From: Agelaius tricolor | Lineage: Eukaryota > Chordata > Aves > Passeriformes > Icteridae | Assembly: GCA_023055355.1 (NCBI GenBank) | Contig: JALJCS010000036.1 | Coordinates: 1,119,501-1,183,500 of the forward strand | Direction of reading: 5' to 3' | DNA: 64,000 bases | Part shown: positions 28,401-40,275 of the stretch, piece by piece | Numbering within the stretch: the stretch's first letter is position 1 | How the letters are laid out: each line of letters starts with the position of its first letter | The notes under the pieces: generated by a model | Databases searched by the model: none | Told to the model about the DNA's origin: nothing | Seen by the model: only the letters and a program-made list of their open reading frames with translations | Made by a program: the position numbers and the translations under genes

Positions 28401-31400
28401 TTCCCCATCTGATGGTGGAAATGAGAGCTCCGAGTGCTGCAGCTTCCAGCCCCAATCGGAGCCGGCATCTCTGCAGCGATGGGTTTATTTACATGTTCTG
28501 AGTTATCGCTGCCCAGCATCTGAGAGAGGCCCTCCACATCTGGAGAGCCCTGATGAAAGTACAAACATCACACTGGGGATTTCTGTTTGTGCTCCTGGCA
28601 CTGAGGGGCAGAGCCTGAGCCTCTTCCACACCCCCAGCAGCAGCTCTGGTTCCTCTGCTCCCAGAGCACCTCCTGACACTGAACCTGAGTTTTCAGGGGA
28701 CAGCCAGGGCCAGGTTTGGTCTGGTTTGCTTCAGGGACCCCCCTGCCATGGCGAAGGTGGGAGAACCAAGCAGGGAGAAACATCCCCGGCCTCCAGCTGG
28801 GCTCTGGGAGTCACCTGCCTGTCCTGGGAGGTGCCAGAGGTGTCTGGCTGCAGGGTGAGGGCAGCCCAGCACTGCTGGACCCATCACTGCTCTCACCATT
28901 GTGCATCCTCTGCCCCTGCAGCCCTGCCAGGATTTGCTTTTGGAGAGTCAATGAACCCAGCAGGGCTTTCCCTGCCAGCAAAGCTTCAATCCCACCCTGT
29001 GCCTCACTGCCAGGACGGGAGCAGGGCACAAAAAAGACAAAAGCAGGACCAGGAAAAAAGAAAAATCTCCACTAAAGCAGCCCCTGAGAGCCTGTGGAGC
29101 TGTACCAGCAGGGCTGGCAGGTGTGGCAGTGCCTCAGCAGGGCCCTGCCTCTCTCCAGCAGGAATTCCCAACTTTTGTCCCCATCCCAGGCCACTGAGGA
29201 CCCTCCTTTACTCAGTGTAGAGCCCCTTCCCAGCCTGGTGCTTCCCCAAATCCAGCACCCAGCAGAGCACACACAGAAACTGCTGGGGCCTGCAGCAGCT
29301 CCAGTCCCTGTGGATGCAGAAACTCAGGGGAGCAAACCCTGGATCTCCTCCTTTCCCCATGCTGCTCCTTTCCCTTCTGGGTGGATTGCCCCACAGAAAT
29401 ATCTGCTCCAGAGTCCCTCACACCCTCCCTGCCTCACTGGCTGCCACCCTGGCTCACAGGACATTCCACAAGCTGCTTGTACTTCCCTCTGCTACCACAG
29501 CAGCCACTCCTGGGCATCCTCCTGGGTGCTCTGGCTTTCCATAATATTTTTTTTTGGAATAAAAAGATTCCACGTGCTTCTCTCCAGACCCTTGCAAACC
29601 CCTCAGCTGGAAGGGAGTTCTCAGCCTTATTTACTGGAAAGGAATACAAAATCTAGACCCAAAGAACAAATCAGGCTAAATTGATCCCACAGTTTCCACA
29701 GTGTTTCCTGACAGGGTGGGCTCCTATGGGGAGCTGTGTCCAGGGCACAGGAATTTGCAGCTGCAGGAAGGAGACTGAGACAAACAACAACATTTGGGTT
29801 TCAAACTGGAGCTGGAAAGTTTTACAGCTGCAAATAACACTGGCAGTCCTGTAACCCAAGGGGAGAATGGGGGTCATGAAAGCTCCTGCTTGAGGGCACG
29901 AGCTGGTGGCAAGGGAGGAATTTTTCCTCCCATTCACAGCATTGCTCAAGTGGCTGGGTACATTCTGCAAGAGTTTCACCATCCATGGAAATACCAGGTA
30001 AAAGACAAAGGTCCTGCACTGGACAAGCCCCTGGCTGTGGGACTGATTTTAAATTCCCACCTTTGGTGCTTGAAGACTGGATCTGTGGCTGGATCTGGGC
30101 TCCTCTTCCTCCTGAGCCCTCCCCATCGACTGACACAGGGAGGGCAGGAGGTTTGCTGGGTGTCTCCAGAACGTTTCATCTGTGGTGGGCAGAAAAATCA
30201 GTCAGGGTCATCTTAAATTCACTTCAAATTCATTACATCACAATTGTCCTTCCTCTGAAAAGTGTCTTTTCCCCCTGCCAGAGCTCAGAGATGCCCAAAG
30301 CACTCCCAGGCCCTTCCCTGCTTTTGTTGTCTCCAAATTAAACATTCCCTGTTTGTAGCTGATCAGTTATTAATCCCTGAATACCTGAATTTGCATTTTT
30401 GTGCTTTGAATGCCAAGTGTCTTCTGCTGCTCTGGTCCTGAGGGTGACTCTGCTCTTTTCACAGAATGCTCTGACTCTCCCCTGCTTTTGATGATAAAAT
30501 CTGGACAAGAGTCATCAGATTTTATCAGTCCACACTAAAAAAAATGCATAAAATTGAGGCCAAAAATTATCCTGGAAGTAGCCTTGTTCCTGCTCAGTGC
30601 TTTCCACATTTACCTGTGGGATGAATCCCTTTTCCTGAATGCTTTGAGTGAATTCCCACATCCAGACCAAATCCCATTCTGACGAGGTCTCAGGCACAGG
30701 CTCCCCCATAATAAACAGATTAAACCCCAGGCATGAGGACTCCAGAACCCCACAAGCTCTTGTGCCCCAGAACACTTCCAGCAGCCCCAAAGCCACGGGC
30801 ATCCAGAGGGCTTGGGTGGTTTTTGGGCCCAGCTTTCCCTGCAGGGCCCCAGCTCTGTCGCTCATCATTCCTGTCAGGCCAGTTCAGAGCTCTCTGCCCT
30901 GATGGGCTGGATTAGGGCTGCCTGAGCAGTTCTTGTCTCCTGCCTTGTTGTTTGGAGATGGGGCTGCAGAGGGGAATGGATTACAGCAGGTAAATACATC
31001 CAGCTGTCACCCCAGCATTCACTGGGACCTCCTGGAATCAGAGAAATGGCAAGAGAGGAAAGTGCCACAGAGGGAATCTCTGCTCTCCCTCTCGTGGATG
31101 CATCAACACAGCCATCGTTTTTCTTCCTAGTAATTAATTTCAGTGTATGGTTAATTGTAATAAGCATCAATTTCTAATGAACACACGGGATGCTGGAGCA
31201 CAGCTGTCCCAATTAAAGTAACTGTAGGGTGCCCTGAGCAGCGGCTCCGTCCCTCCAGCTCCTCCCTCCAGATCCCAGCCCAAAGCTCTCATGGCCAGGG
31301 AGAAACCCAGGAATTCCAGGGTCTCTGAGGATGATTTCATACAGGACTTGGAGGAAAAGTCTCTTTCCCTCCATCCCAGCTGGTTTATTTGGAGGGCAGC

Positions 31401-31537
31401 TTGTTCAGAATGCAGGGATGATTCAAATGTGAAGCAAAGAGGATCCAAAGGTTTCCAGGATCCATCATGGGCTGTCTGCTGAGAAGAAATGTCCTGGGGA
31501 ATCCTGCTGAAAATGTCTTCAAAAAACCACCCAAGTT

Positions 31538-31870
31538 AGAGCCACAGAATCCCAAAATCATGGAACCACAGAATCACAAAATCATGGAACCACAGAATCC
31601 CAAAATCGTGGAACCATTAAGGTGGAAAAATATCTCCAAGGTCATGGAGTCCAACTGTGACTGATCCTCACCTTGTGAGACCCCAGAGCTCTGAGTGCCA
31701 CCTCCAGGGATGGGCACTCCAAACCTCCCTGGGCAGCTCTGCCAAGGCCTGAGCCCCCTTTCCATGGGGAAATCCCTGCAGTGCCCACCCTGAGCCCAGC
31801 CTGAGGCCGTTCCCTCTGCTCCTGTCCCCGTTCCCTGGAGCACAGCCCGGCCCCCCTGGCTGCACCCTCC
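31538..31870 (+). mobile_element. CR1-type LINE remnant with short tandem start
   Basis: CCACAGAATCCCAAAATCATGG is repeated about three times (a 24-27 bp unit), followed by GGTGGAAAAATATCTCCAAG, GAGTCCAACTGTGACTGA and CTCCAGGGATGGGCACTCC, an avian CR1 3' pattern. Confidence 0.75.
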
Positions 31871-33235
31871 TGGCAGGAGCTGTGCAGATGTCAGGAGGCA
31901 ATGACACAGCTGAGGGCTCAATGCAGACTCCCAGAGGGGTGTTTGTCACTTCCCCTGCACGGCTTCATCAGCTAGAACCAAAACAAGGGATTGCTCCATG
32001 TGCCATCAGCCTCCTGCTCCTCACACCACGCACACTGTAATCAAACACAGAGAAACAAGCAGCAATTACAGCATAAATATCTTAGTCACTGGCCTGATCA
32101 AAACAAAAGCCAGGAATTCTAGCACCAAACACTCCAAGGAGAAGCAAGAAAGCTGCAGGAACAGGTTGATGACACATCCCATCGTAGCTGAGCTCTGTGG
32201 ACAGGGATTTCTGAGCTGGTCCAGCTCCAGACAGGGGTCCTGTGCTACAACAGCAATTAAGTTCCCATTAAGGTACATTTCCTCATTATCAGAGGTAATA
32301 GTTGTCATTATTACAGCAAAATACACAAAGGCAAGTCAGTAAATGTATCAATTAATGATTTTCTTCCATGTTGCTTCAAAGAAAACATTCTGGGAATGGC
32401 ATCAAGGAGCCAAAGCAGTGAAAAAGATCAGTAATGTTGGGGGCAGAATTAAGGATGTGATGTTGGAGCACATCCCCTACAGAGCAGAAATGCTGTCTGT
32501 GTGAGGCAGATGTGAGCATTCCCTGGGCTCAGGCAGGCAGGAGCTGCAGTGAGGGGGGGTCTCCCTCTCCAGGATTAACACTTCAGGCAGGCAGAGATCC
32601 CAAGGGAGAGGTGTTCTCTTCCCTGAGCACCTGCCAGCACTGCAGAGCAGAGATGGGCACTCACACCCATCCACATCTGGATCTGCAACAAATTTCAAGC
32701 TGTTTCCAGGCCAAGAAAATTGTTGGGTTTAGTGAAACTGTGGTGGTCAATGGACAAACAGAGACAGAGTGGTGAAGTGTGTGCGTGCCAGCACAAGCTC
32801 CTGGGTTTTCCTGATGGACTCCAGGCTGGGAGCTGCCCTTTGTGTTGGCTCACAGGGAGGCCAGGGCAGTGTGGCCTGAGCTGGGCAGTCACTGGCTGGC
32901 TGGAGCTGTGGGCAGCTCTTCCCTTACTCATTTCCGTGCTCTGACACTGCTGATTTGCCTGCCCTCAGCAGGTACAATGTTATCACCTCCCAGAGTTGTT
33001 TGAATGAAATTTTTGGGCTCTGCACTATGACCCAACCAAATGGTTGAGAACAACAGGTGAATCTCAGGATCTGTGCTGTTGTAACCTCCCTCCTCCCCTG
33101 TGAGTCTCCTCCCCTTTGTTTACTGCAATCCCTCGGATTTTGGGGTGGTTCAAGCAGGGCTGTACCACCCTCGTTCCTCCTGGGCTTCATAAAGAGCCAT
33201 TTGCATCCAGTGGGAGACTTCCCTGACCCAGGACT

Positions 33236-33440
33236 CGCTCAAGAGCGGTGGGATCAAGATTAAACTCATTTGCATACATGTAAATTTTTGCCATTTGCTG
33301 TGCAAAAAATATCCTGTCTCTGAGATACGGGAAAACAGGGTTCTGACTCAGAATTGATGCTATCGCTGCTGTCAAGATTAGAGTCTGAATTGTGCAATCC
33401 AACTTAACTCTCAGTATCACTTGCTATGCAAAAGACAGTG
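33236..33440. promoter_or_regulatory. Candidate enhancer with OCT, AP-1 and C/EBP sites
   Basis: Within 200 bp lie the octamer ATTTGCAT (33268-33275), AP-1 TGACTCA (33344-33350) and TTGTGCAAT (33390-33398). AP-1 and C/EBP motifs fit an epithelial enhancer, but this is inference from motif clustering alone. Confidence 0.35.
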
Positions 33441-34915
33441 TTTCATACAGAGGTGTGGCCTTTCCAGTGATTGCAGCAAATCCACACCACAGCTGGCACT
33501 TCCATCCAGTACAGTTGGAAAGCACAGCCAATTCTTCAGCTTTGATCCTAAAAGGACTTGATTGTTCCTCGTGAGGTGCAGGGAAAACCGTGGGGGAATG
33601 AAGAGGATGAAGAGATTTTTAACACCTGTCATGAAACTGTCCTTGGAGAAAAAAAAAAAAAAAAACAAAAAACCAACTCAAAACCAAACAGAAAAGGTGA
33701 AAGCACTTAGAAAAAAAAAGAAGAAGAAGAAAAAAACCTTTTTTCCCACAGGAAACTTCCATCAATATCGCATTTTCCCTAAGGACATTTCTGTATCTGT
33801 CACTAGAAATTACTGCTGTCAGCGGGAATGCATCAGCCCAAAGCAGAGGGCTGGGCTTTGGTGGGCTGAAAAGGGACATAAACCACAGCTGCTTTTAACC
33901 ACCAGCTCACCTTAGCTAGAGTGAACACCTTGTTTATGCAATAAATCCAATTTTGTCTGGAGGAAAAACGATGTTGGAAGGGCAAAGGGAGCTGTTGTTT
34001 TCACAAGCAAATGCCTGATGCCTAATCAAGGCTGAGAGAGGCATTTCACTCACGTAGGGCTGAGAAGGTGCCAAAACACAGGTAGGAGAAAGGTATTTCA
34101 CAGGGAAACAGCTGCAGGTGGATGCCAAAACATCCAGAAACAGCAGAACTCTCCCAGCAGAGCCCCTAAATTTGTGCACTACAATTGGAGTGGCAAAAGA
34201 AACAAGCCTAAAACAGATTTCCTCCATAAAGTGAAATGACACCCTAGAAAATTACACTCCAATAAAAAGCTAATGAAAAGGTGCACTGGGAACAGTTTTG
34301 CCCTCCAGATAACTTGTCCCTCCTGATCTTAATGAATTCACTGGCAATTCTGACAAGCTTTTATTACAGTGGTGCTCAGTGCCCTGGAAGCTGGGTGCAA
34401 GTGCTGTTCAAAGGGATGGGCTTTGTCCCAGGGAACACGGGCTCATCCTGCAAAAGGCAGGGATGGAGGGTGCTGATTATTCATTGTCTGCACAGGGAAT
34501 AAAAGAGGTTTATATGGAACAGACGTATGGGTAAGTGTCAGTGTCATTAGCAGTAATTAGAGTAAGTGCCTCTGTGATCCTCCTCTGGTATATCTGAGGC
34601 AGGCTTCATTTCATAACTACAGGTTTGGCTGCTCAAAATCCTCTTTCCCAACAGAGAGCCCATGGCTGCTGCACCCTGCTCTCCTCTGGGCTCTCACTAG
34701 AGAGGGGCCACATTTCTGTTCTCCCCTCAGATGTGCCCATGGAGAGTTTAATGCCAGAAAAGTGGAATTCAAATTACCCAAGAGAAGGGGCAGTGGAAGG
34801 CCCTGACCTGGTTTTGTGCAGGTCCAGCTCTCCTTCAGACAGGAGGAAAAGTTTCCTCTGCTCGGTGCCTGTTGCTGGGGAAGGGCAGGGTGAGATGAGA
34901 TGGAGAGGGACAGGG
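33441..34915. other. Intergenic DNA, part 4
   Basis: No gene is supported. An A-rich tract lies at 33650-33740; the rest is unique sequence without recognisable features. Confidence 0.6.
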
Positions 34916-35575
34916 AAGGGGATCTGCCCAGGGGGGTCAGCACCATCCCCTGCCCCAAACAGGGACAGAGGCTCCCTCTCTGAGCCTGGAGAGCTCCAGA
35001 CACCCCTGGGGCTGGGTCCAGTCCCTGCTGAGTGCTCTGCATGTACCAGGGCAGGGGACAGAGGGGACAGAGGGGACAGAGGTTTCCTCTCTGTGCCCAG
35101 ACAGCTCCTGGCACACCCAGGGGGCTCAGCACCATCCCCTGCCCCAAACAGGGACAGAGGTTCCCTCTCTGTGCCTGGGGCTGGGTCCAGTCCCCACCGA
35201 GCCAGTGCCAGAGCACTCTGCATGTACCAGGGCAGGGGACAGAGGGGACAGAGGGGACAGAGGGGCCACCTCCGGGGGGCTCAGCACCATCCCCTGCCCC
35301 AAAGAGGGACACCCCCGGCCACCGTGCAGTGCCAGGGCAGGAGCGGGGCAGGCACCGTGCAGTGCCAGGGCAGGAGCGGGGCAGGAACCCTGCAGGTGCC
35401 AGGGCAGGAGCGGGGCAGGAACCCTGCAGGTGCCAGGGCAGGAGCGGGGCAGGAACCCTGCAGTGCCAGGGCAGGAGCGGGGCAGGAACCCTGCAGATGC
35501 CAGGGCAGGAACCCTGCAGGTGCCAGGGCAGGAATGGGGCAGGAACCCTGCAGGTGCCAGGGCTGCGCTGCCCGT
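34916..35575. repeat. Compound tandem repeat array
   Basis: Two layers are visible. A unit of about 180 bp (CAGCACCATCCCCTGCCCCAA near 34940, 35127 and 35281; CTCTGCATGTACCAGGGCAG near 35035 and 35217) is partly repeated. It is followed by about seven copies of a 33-34 bp unit with GCCAGGGCAGGAGCGGGGCA (35320-35560). The short motif AGAGGGGAC is itself repeated inside the larger unit. Confidence 0.9.
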
Positions 35576-36575
35576 GCCCACCCCGCGGCGCCCAGGGCGG
35601 GGCTGTTTGTCCTGCAGGGCACCCCAGGAACCCACAAAGAGCGCGGCCCCAGCGCCCCTGAGTGCCCTAATGAGGTTAATTAGAGCAGCTAATGGGCTGC
35701 CCGCTGCTGGTTGTGCAGACGCTGTTGTAATCCCTCGCCTTGTTTTGCAGAGGCTGCGGGAAACAGGGAAAAAACCCACGTGGCTTAGCCAAGGAAAAAA
35801 GGACATTTTTGTCCAATTTAAGGCACTGACCCCGTAGAAATGAGGGCTGGTGATGTAAAACTGCAAATATATAATTAGCACTCAAACAGCCCCATTCATC
35901 TCCAGAAGAAATCTCTAACACACAGGGTGGGAAAATATAAAAAAATTTGATTTTCTGTTTTTGCTCAGAAACAGGGGGAAAAATTTAAAGGATATTTGTC
36001 TTCGGTATTTATTTCTTTTAAACAACAACTATAAAAAATTGTTTTACCTTAAAGTGTTTTTACACACTTTATATAATAGGGGAAATACTGCTCTGATAGG
36101 GCAGTGGCTTTCCCAAAACCAGAAAGGGAGGAAGGAAAACCCAATGGTTTCACCCATGAGGAACACAGAACTCCCTCTGCCATGTCTAAGCTTTTATAGT
36201 GACAAAAATACAAAAATACAGCATTGAATGGCACTTGAGAAATGCTGCCTTGGGGTGTAAGGCATTCCCAAAGCAGCCCTTGCTGTTCCCATGCTTTGCT
36301 CACAATTCTGCTTTGGGCTGGGCTGCAAACCAAGCCTGAAAGGCTCTTTCAGAGTTTTCCCAGCAGAACCACTTGGCAGAGGACAAAGCTGCTCTCCTGA
36401 GGCTGAAATAACCCTGGTGTCCCTGGCCAGCCCCCGGGTGCTCCCAGTCACTGTGCTGAGCTGTATCCCAGGGTGAGCAAACACCAGCAGCTCCCAGCTG
36501 CCACATTTCTGCACTGGGGCTCAGCAGAGCCCAGGGCACACATCCAATGTTGTCTTTGTGTCTACAAACCCACCA

Positions 36576-36576
<1 letters not shown>

Positions 36577-36618
<42 letters not shown>
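36577..36618 (+). repeat. Homopolymer of 42 A
   Basis: An uninterrupted A run with no upstream polyadenylation signal and no recognisable retroposon body. Confidence 0.95.
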
Positions 36619-36620
<2 letters not shown>

Positions 36621-37520
36621 AAAGCACGAGGCCTGATTTTTTTCCTTAGCTCTTTTCAAGAAAGGTTAGAAGTGAAAACCTGAGGCCCCTTTAACAACTC
36701 CCCCTGGATTATTTTTGCAGGACAGGTGAGGCTTTAGATTTCATTTCATTTTCTCAAGAGGTGACATTTTTGTTGGCTGCTGGAAGGGGAAGGTGTCTCC
36801 TGCCTTTCTAAAGATCTTCTCATGCATGAGCAGGGCAGGGAGCAGGCACAGCCCCTGCCCTGCCCACCACAGAGGCTGGGACTGCTCTGAGGGGGAGAAA
36901 AAGCTTCTGAGCAGGGTCCACCAGGAGGAAAAGCAGTGTCTGGGGTGAGGGCAGAGGGTTTGGCCTGTTTGCTGTGAGATCCTGTGGGATTTGTGGCAAA
37001 AGCAGGGTGGGAGCAGCTGTGTCTGTTCCTGTGCTCTGGAATGTCCCTGAACTCGGTGGCAAAATCCAGGACAAGGCTGCTTGGGCCCCTTCCCTGCCCC
37101 TCATTTTCCACCTTCCCCCACACTGGGAGGTGCCAGGGGCTGTCCTGGGGACCAGAGGGGGACAGGACACATCTGGGGCTGATGTTCCACTGGGGCAGCT
37201 GGGACAGAGCTGCTCCTAAAGGACAGTGACAGGAAATCCCTGCCTGTCCCTCCTCAGGTGGGCTGGGCACGGCCCCTGGGAGCTGCTGCTCCTCTGTCCC
37301 CACTCTGAGGCCACAGGAATGTCCCTCTTGTCCCCCTGCTCTGCCATCAAGGCCCAGTGGCTGTTCTGGGGTATTTCCCAGAGCTCACACCAGCATCTCC
37401 CCCACTCTGGCTGCCTCACTCCTCTCCCAAGGAACTGAAGGCTGGGAAAATCTCTGGAGGTCCAGAGGAGTCTGTTCAGATGGGCCCTGAAACTCCCTGA
37501 GCTTGGGGGATATTTAGGGG

Positions 37521-37624
37521 AATAATCTGAGTTTATGGATATAATTCAATTTAGGTCAGTAAAATGGCAGTGAATAATCTGAGTTCATGAATATAATTTA
37601 ATTTAGGTCAGTAAAATGGCAGTG
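37521..37624. repeat. 52-bp direct duplication
   Basis: AATAATCTGAGTTTATGGAT and the bases after it, up to AAAATGGCAGTG, occur at 37521 and again at 37573. Confidence 0.9.
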
Positions 37625-40086
37625 AACTCAGGGCAAAATCATAACCAAGCCATTTAATCTGAAATCACTTTCCATTAAATTACAGTAAATCCAAGGAATT
37701 CCAGCTGGATTATTTTATTCTAACTGAGCCTCCAACTCTAATGGAATCCAGAGGGATTTGAGGGGCTCATTTTGAGTTCACACTTCTGAGACACTGCCAG
37801 AGGAAGGCTGGAAAACACAAACCACAAAATGTTCTCAAAGAAGGAGACAGAGAAGTGCAAAATGCCAGAATGGGTCAGGCAGGAAATGAGCACTGACCAG
37901 CAGCTATCAGGATGAGCTGGATCCATGAGGAACCAGTGGCAGCAGGGAAAAATGATCATATGGGGACCCCACTGGGCTGAGTTTGAGGCACCCAAGCCTG
38001 GCCACAAAGATTTTGTGTTCCCACAGGTGCCTCACCTCCAGGTTAACCCCAGACACCGCCTGCACAACAAATCTGTGTAAGAAATGTGTGTTTTAATGCA
38101 AACACATTCCTAGGAGCACAGGACATTTCCTCCTTGCTGGGTGCCTTGCCCAGGTGCCATCGGCACTCAAGAGCCTGGCAAGATCCGTCCTTTGGGGTGG
38201 AGATTTTGGGTGATTCTCAGAGATCAAGACCTCTCATTTCAAATCTCTGACATTTCACACTTCCAGCTCAGCTGTGAGCTTGTAAAGTCACTGAAGAAAG
38301 TGAAAATCAGCACCAAAAGAAGCAGAAGGAGGTGCAATTTCCCTCTCAGCCTTGGCAATGCCCCTGCTCTCACTTAACTGAACTCTTGAGCAACTTTTTG
38401 TCTCTGACCATTCCCAAATTGGTTTCTTACAACATCAAAACTGATTTTCTTTGGGACTTATCTGATAGAGTTAAAAGAAAACACCCTGGCAATGCCACTG
38501 CATCACAAGGGAGGCTTTGATCATCTGGGGCTGCCAACGCACCTTGGAGTGTGTTAAACTCATCTGATTGCATCTGCCACCCTCGGGGAAGGGGCACCAA
38601 GGGCACAAATTACCTGGCCTTGGGTTCCTGGGCACTCCTGGAGGCTTTTCCTAGGAGGAACTTGAGGGCTTTGTGCTTAGCAGGTCACCCAGCTCAGGTG
38701 AAAGTGCATTTCTGCATTTTGGAAGGAGCAGATCTTTGAAAGAGGAACCTCCCAGCAGTAAAAATCCTCTGTGGTGCTCATGTAATCTCCAGGGATGGGG
38801 TTCAGTCCCTGGGTCCATGTGGGGGATCCAGAATTCCACTGCAGTGCTGGGGATTGATCCCTCCCATCCCCTGCAAAGGCTCTCCCAGCTAAAACCAGCT
38901 CTAAGCCAGCCAGAGCACAGATTTCAGACTCAGCTTTGAAAGGTTCAGATTAGGGGAGCAGATACGAGTGGGAGATGCACTGCTGGGGAAATGCTGACAC
39001 TTCAACTCAATCCTTGTGTTTCAGAAACCACAGTTTTGGTTAAAAAAGAAGAGTAACCCATTTGCATCAGCATTTTATTCCCTGATAAGGGTTCAAGACG
39101 TCTCCCAGTTACCCTCTGCAGCACAAACAGCAGGGGCACCCCATGCCCTGCCCTGGGGGAGGAAGCAGGGGAGAAGGAGGCTGGGGTGCCATGCAGAGGA
39201 TTCTCATTAATTTTGGAAGGAGTTATAAAAAGTGAGCTTGAAAGTCTGTCCCAAAGAGGAGGATTCAGCTGATTGAGAACTCATCTGCCTCTATCTCTTG
39301 GCTAATCGTGAATGCTGCTTCTGCTGTGTCACTTCAAAGGCCCAGCACAGCTGGGAGGGTTTTCATCAAAGCTCCTGCATGTCTGGGGGAGGTTTTCCCC
39401 CCCATGAATATACATCACTGGAGGCTCCTTTTCCCAGCTTTTCCCATGCCTCTCTCTGATTGATCCTCATTTCATTCAGATGAGCTCTTCCTCTCTGGAT
39501 GGCTAAAGGGCAAGAGACAGCTCTCTCCAGAGCTTTCCCACTCGCCTGGGTGCCTCTCCGAAAGACTTTCCTCTCATCACAGTGGGGGAGGGAGGGAGCT
39601 GTTCAGACAAGAGATTGAGCCTTTAAATTAAATTCTTGTCATCTGAGGGCTGGGCCTGATAGCAGCGGGGGTGGGAAGAGAATTCTCCCAGTATCAGGAT
39701 TCTGGCCAGAGCCCGGTGAGGTGTAAATGTGCCATGGACTGATCTCAGCATTCCTGTCATCAAAACCCTGAGCTCTCAGAGGTGCCGGGCAGCAGCTCGG
39801 CAGTGACAGCAGCCTCATGCCCCGTGTGGCTGCCCCGGCTTCCACCTGGGCTCCCCAGGCTCAGAACTCGCTGGAATTGCTCAATTCCCCTCTTTTTGCA
39901 GTGGGGAAGGAGGGCCGGGCAGCTGGGAGGAATTTCAAGCACTCAGGCACCCTCAGCCAGGCTGGGGTTTCACAGGAGCCCAGACCCTGGGTGCACCCAG
40001 CTCCTGGAGATCTGGGCCCTCCAGAGCTGGGATGGGAGCTCAGCCCTCCTGGAACCCCTGGGCCCGCTGCCACTTGGTTACAGCAC

Positions 40087-40275
40087 GTCTGTCTGTCTGT
40101 CTGTCTGTCTGTCTGCTGCCTGGGGGGCAGGCAGAGCTCAGCCCAGTCCAGCCCAGCTCAGTTCAGCCCAGCTCAGCCCAGTCCAGCCCAGCTCAGCCCA
40201 GTCCAGCTCAGCTCAGCTCAGCCCAGCTCAGTCCAGCTCAGCCCAGTCCAGCTCAGCCCAGCCCAGCCCAGCCCT
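40087..40275. repeat. TCTG microsatellite followed by CAGCC/CAGCT pentamer array
   Basis: About seven GTCT units at 40087-40116, then from 40138 a 5-bp CAGCC, CAGCT or CAGTC repeat of about 135 bp. Confidence 0.95.

Larger units (their letters stand above)
26546..33235. other. Intergenic DNA, part 3
   Basis: No coding gene is supported. It contains a CpG-retaining stretch at 28130-28400, a CR1-type remnant at 31538-31870 and unique sequence. A GGGCAATAAAAGCTCTGCCT segment near 27650 resembles part of the LTR block at 63.5 kb and may be an LTR scrap. Confidence 0.55.
35576..40086. other. Intergenic DNA, part 5
   Basis: No gene is supported. It holds a short possible regulatory stretch (35645-35800, with GTTAATTAGAGCAGCTAATG), a run of 42 A bases (36577-36618) and a 52-bp direct duplication (37521-37624). 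The remainder is unique sequence. Confidence 0.55.

Noticed and set aside
34617..35881. Frames of over 200 codons on both strands in the 35-kb array
   Set aside because: Low-complexity translation of tandem repeats, with no splice or start evidence.
36577..36618. 42-A run as the tail of a processed pseudogene
   Set aside because: No coding similarity and no polyadenylation signal in the bases before it.
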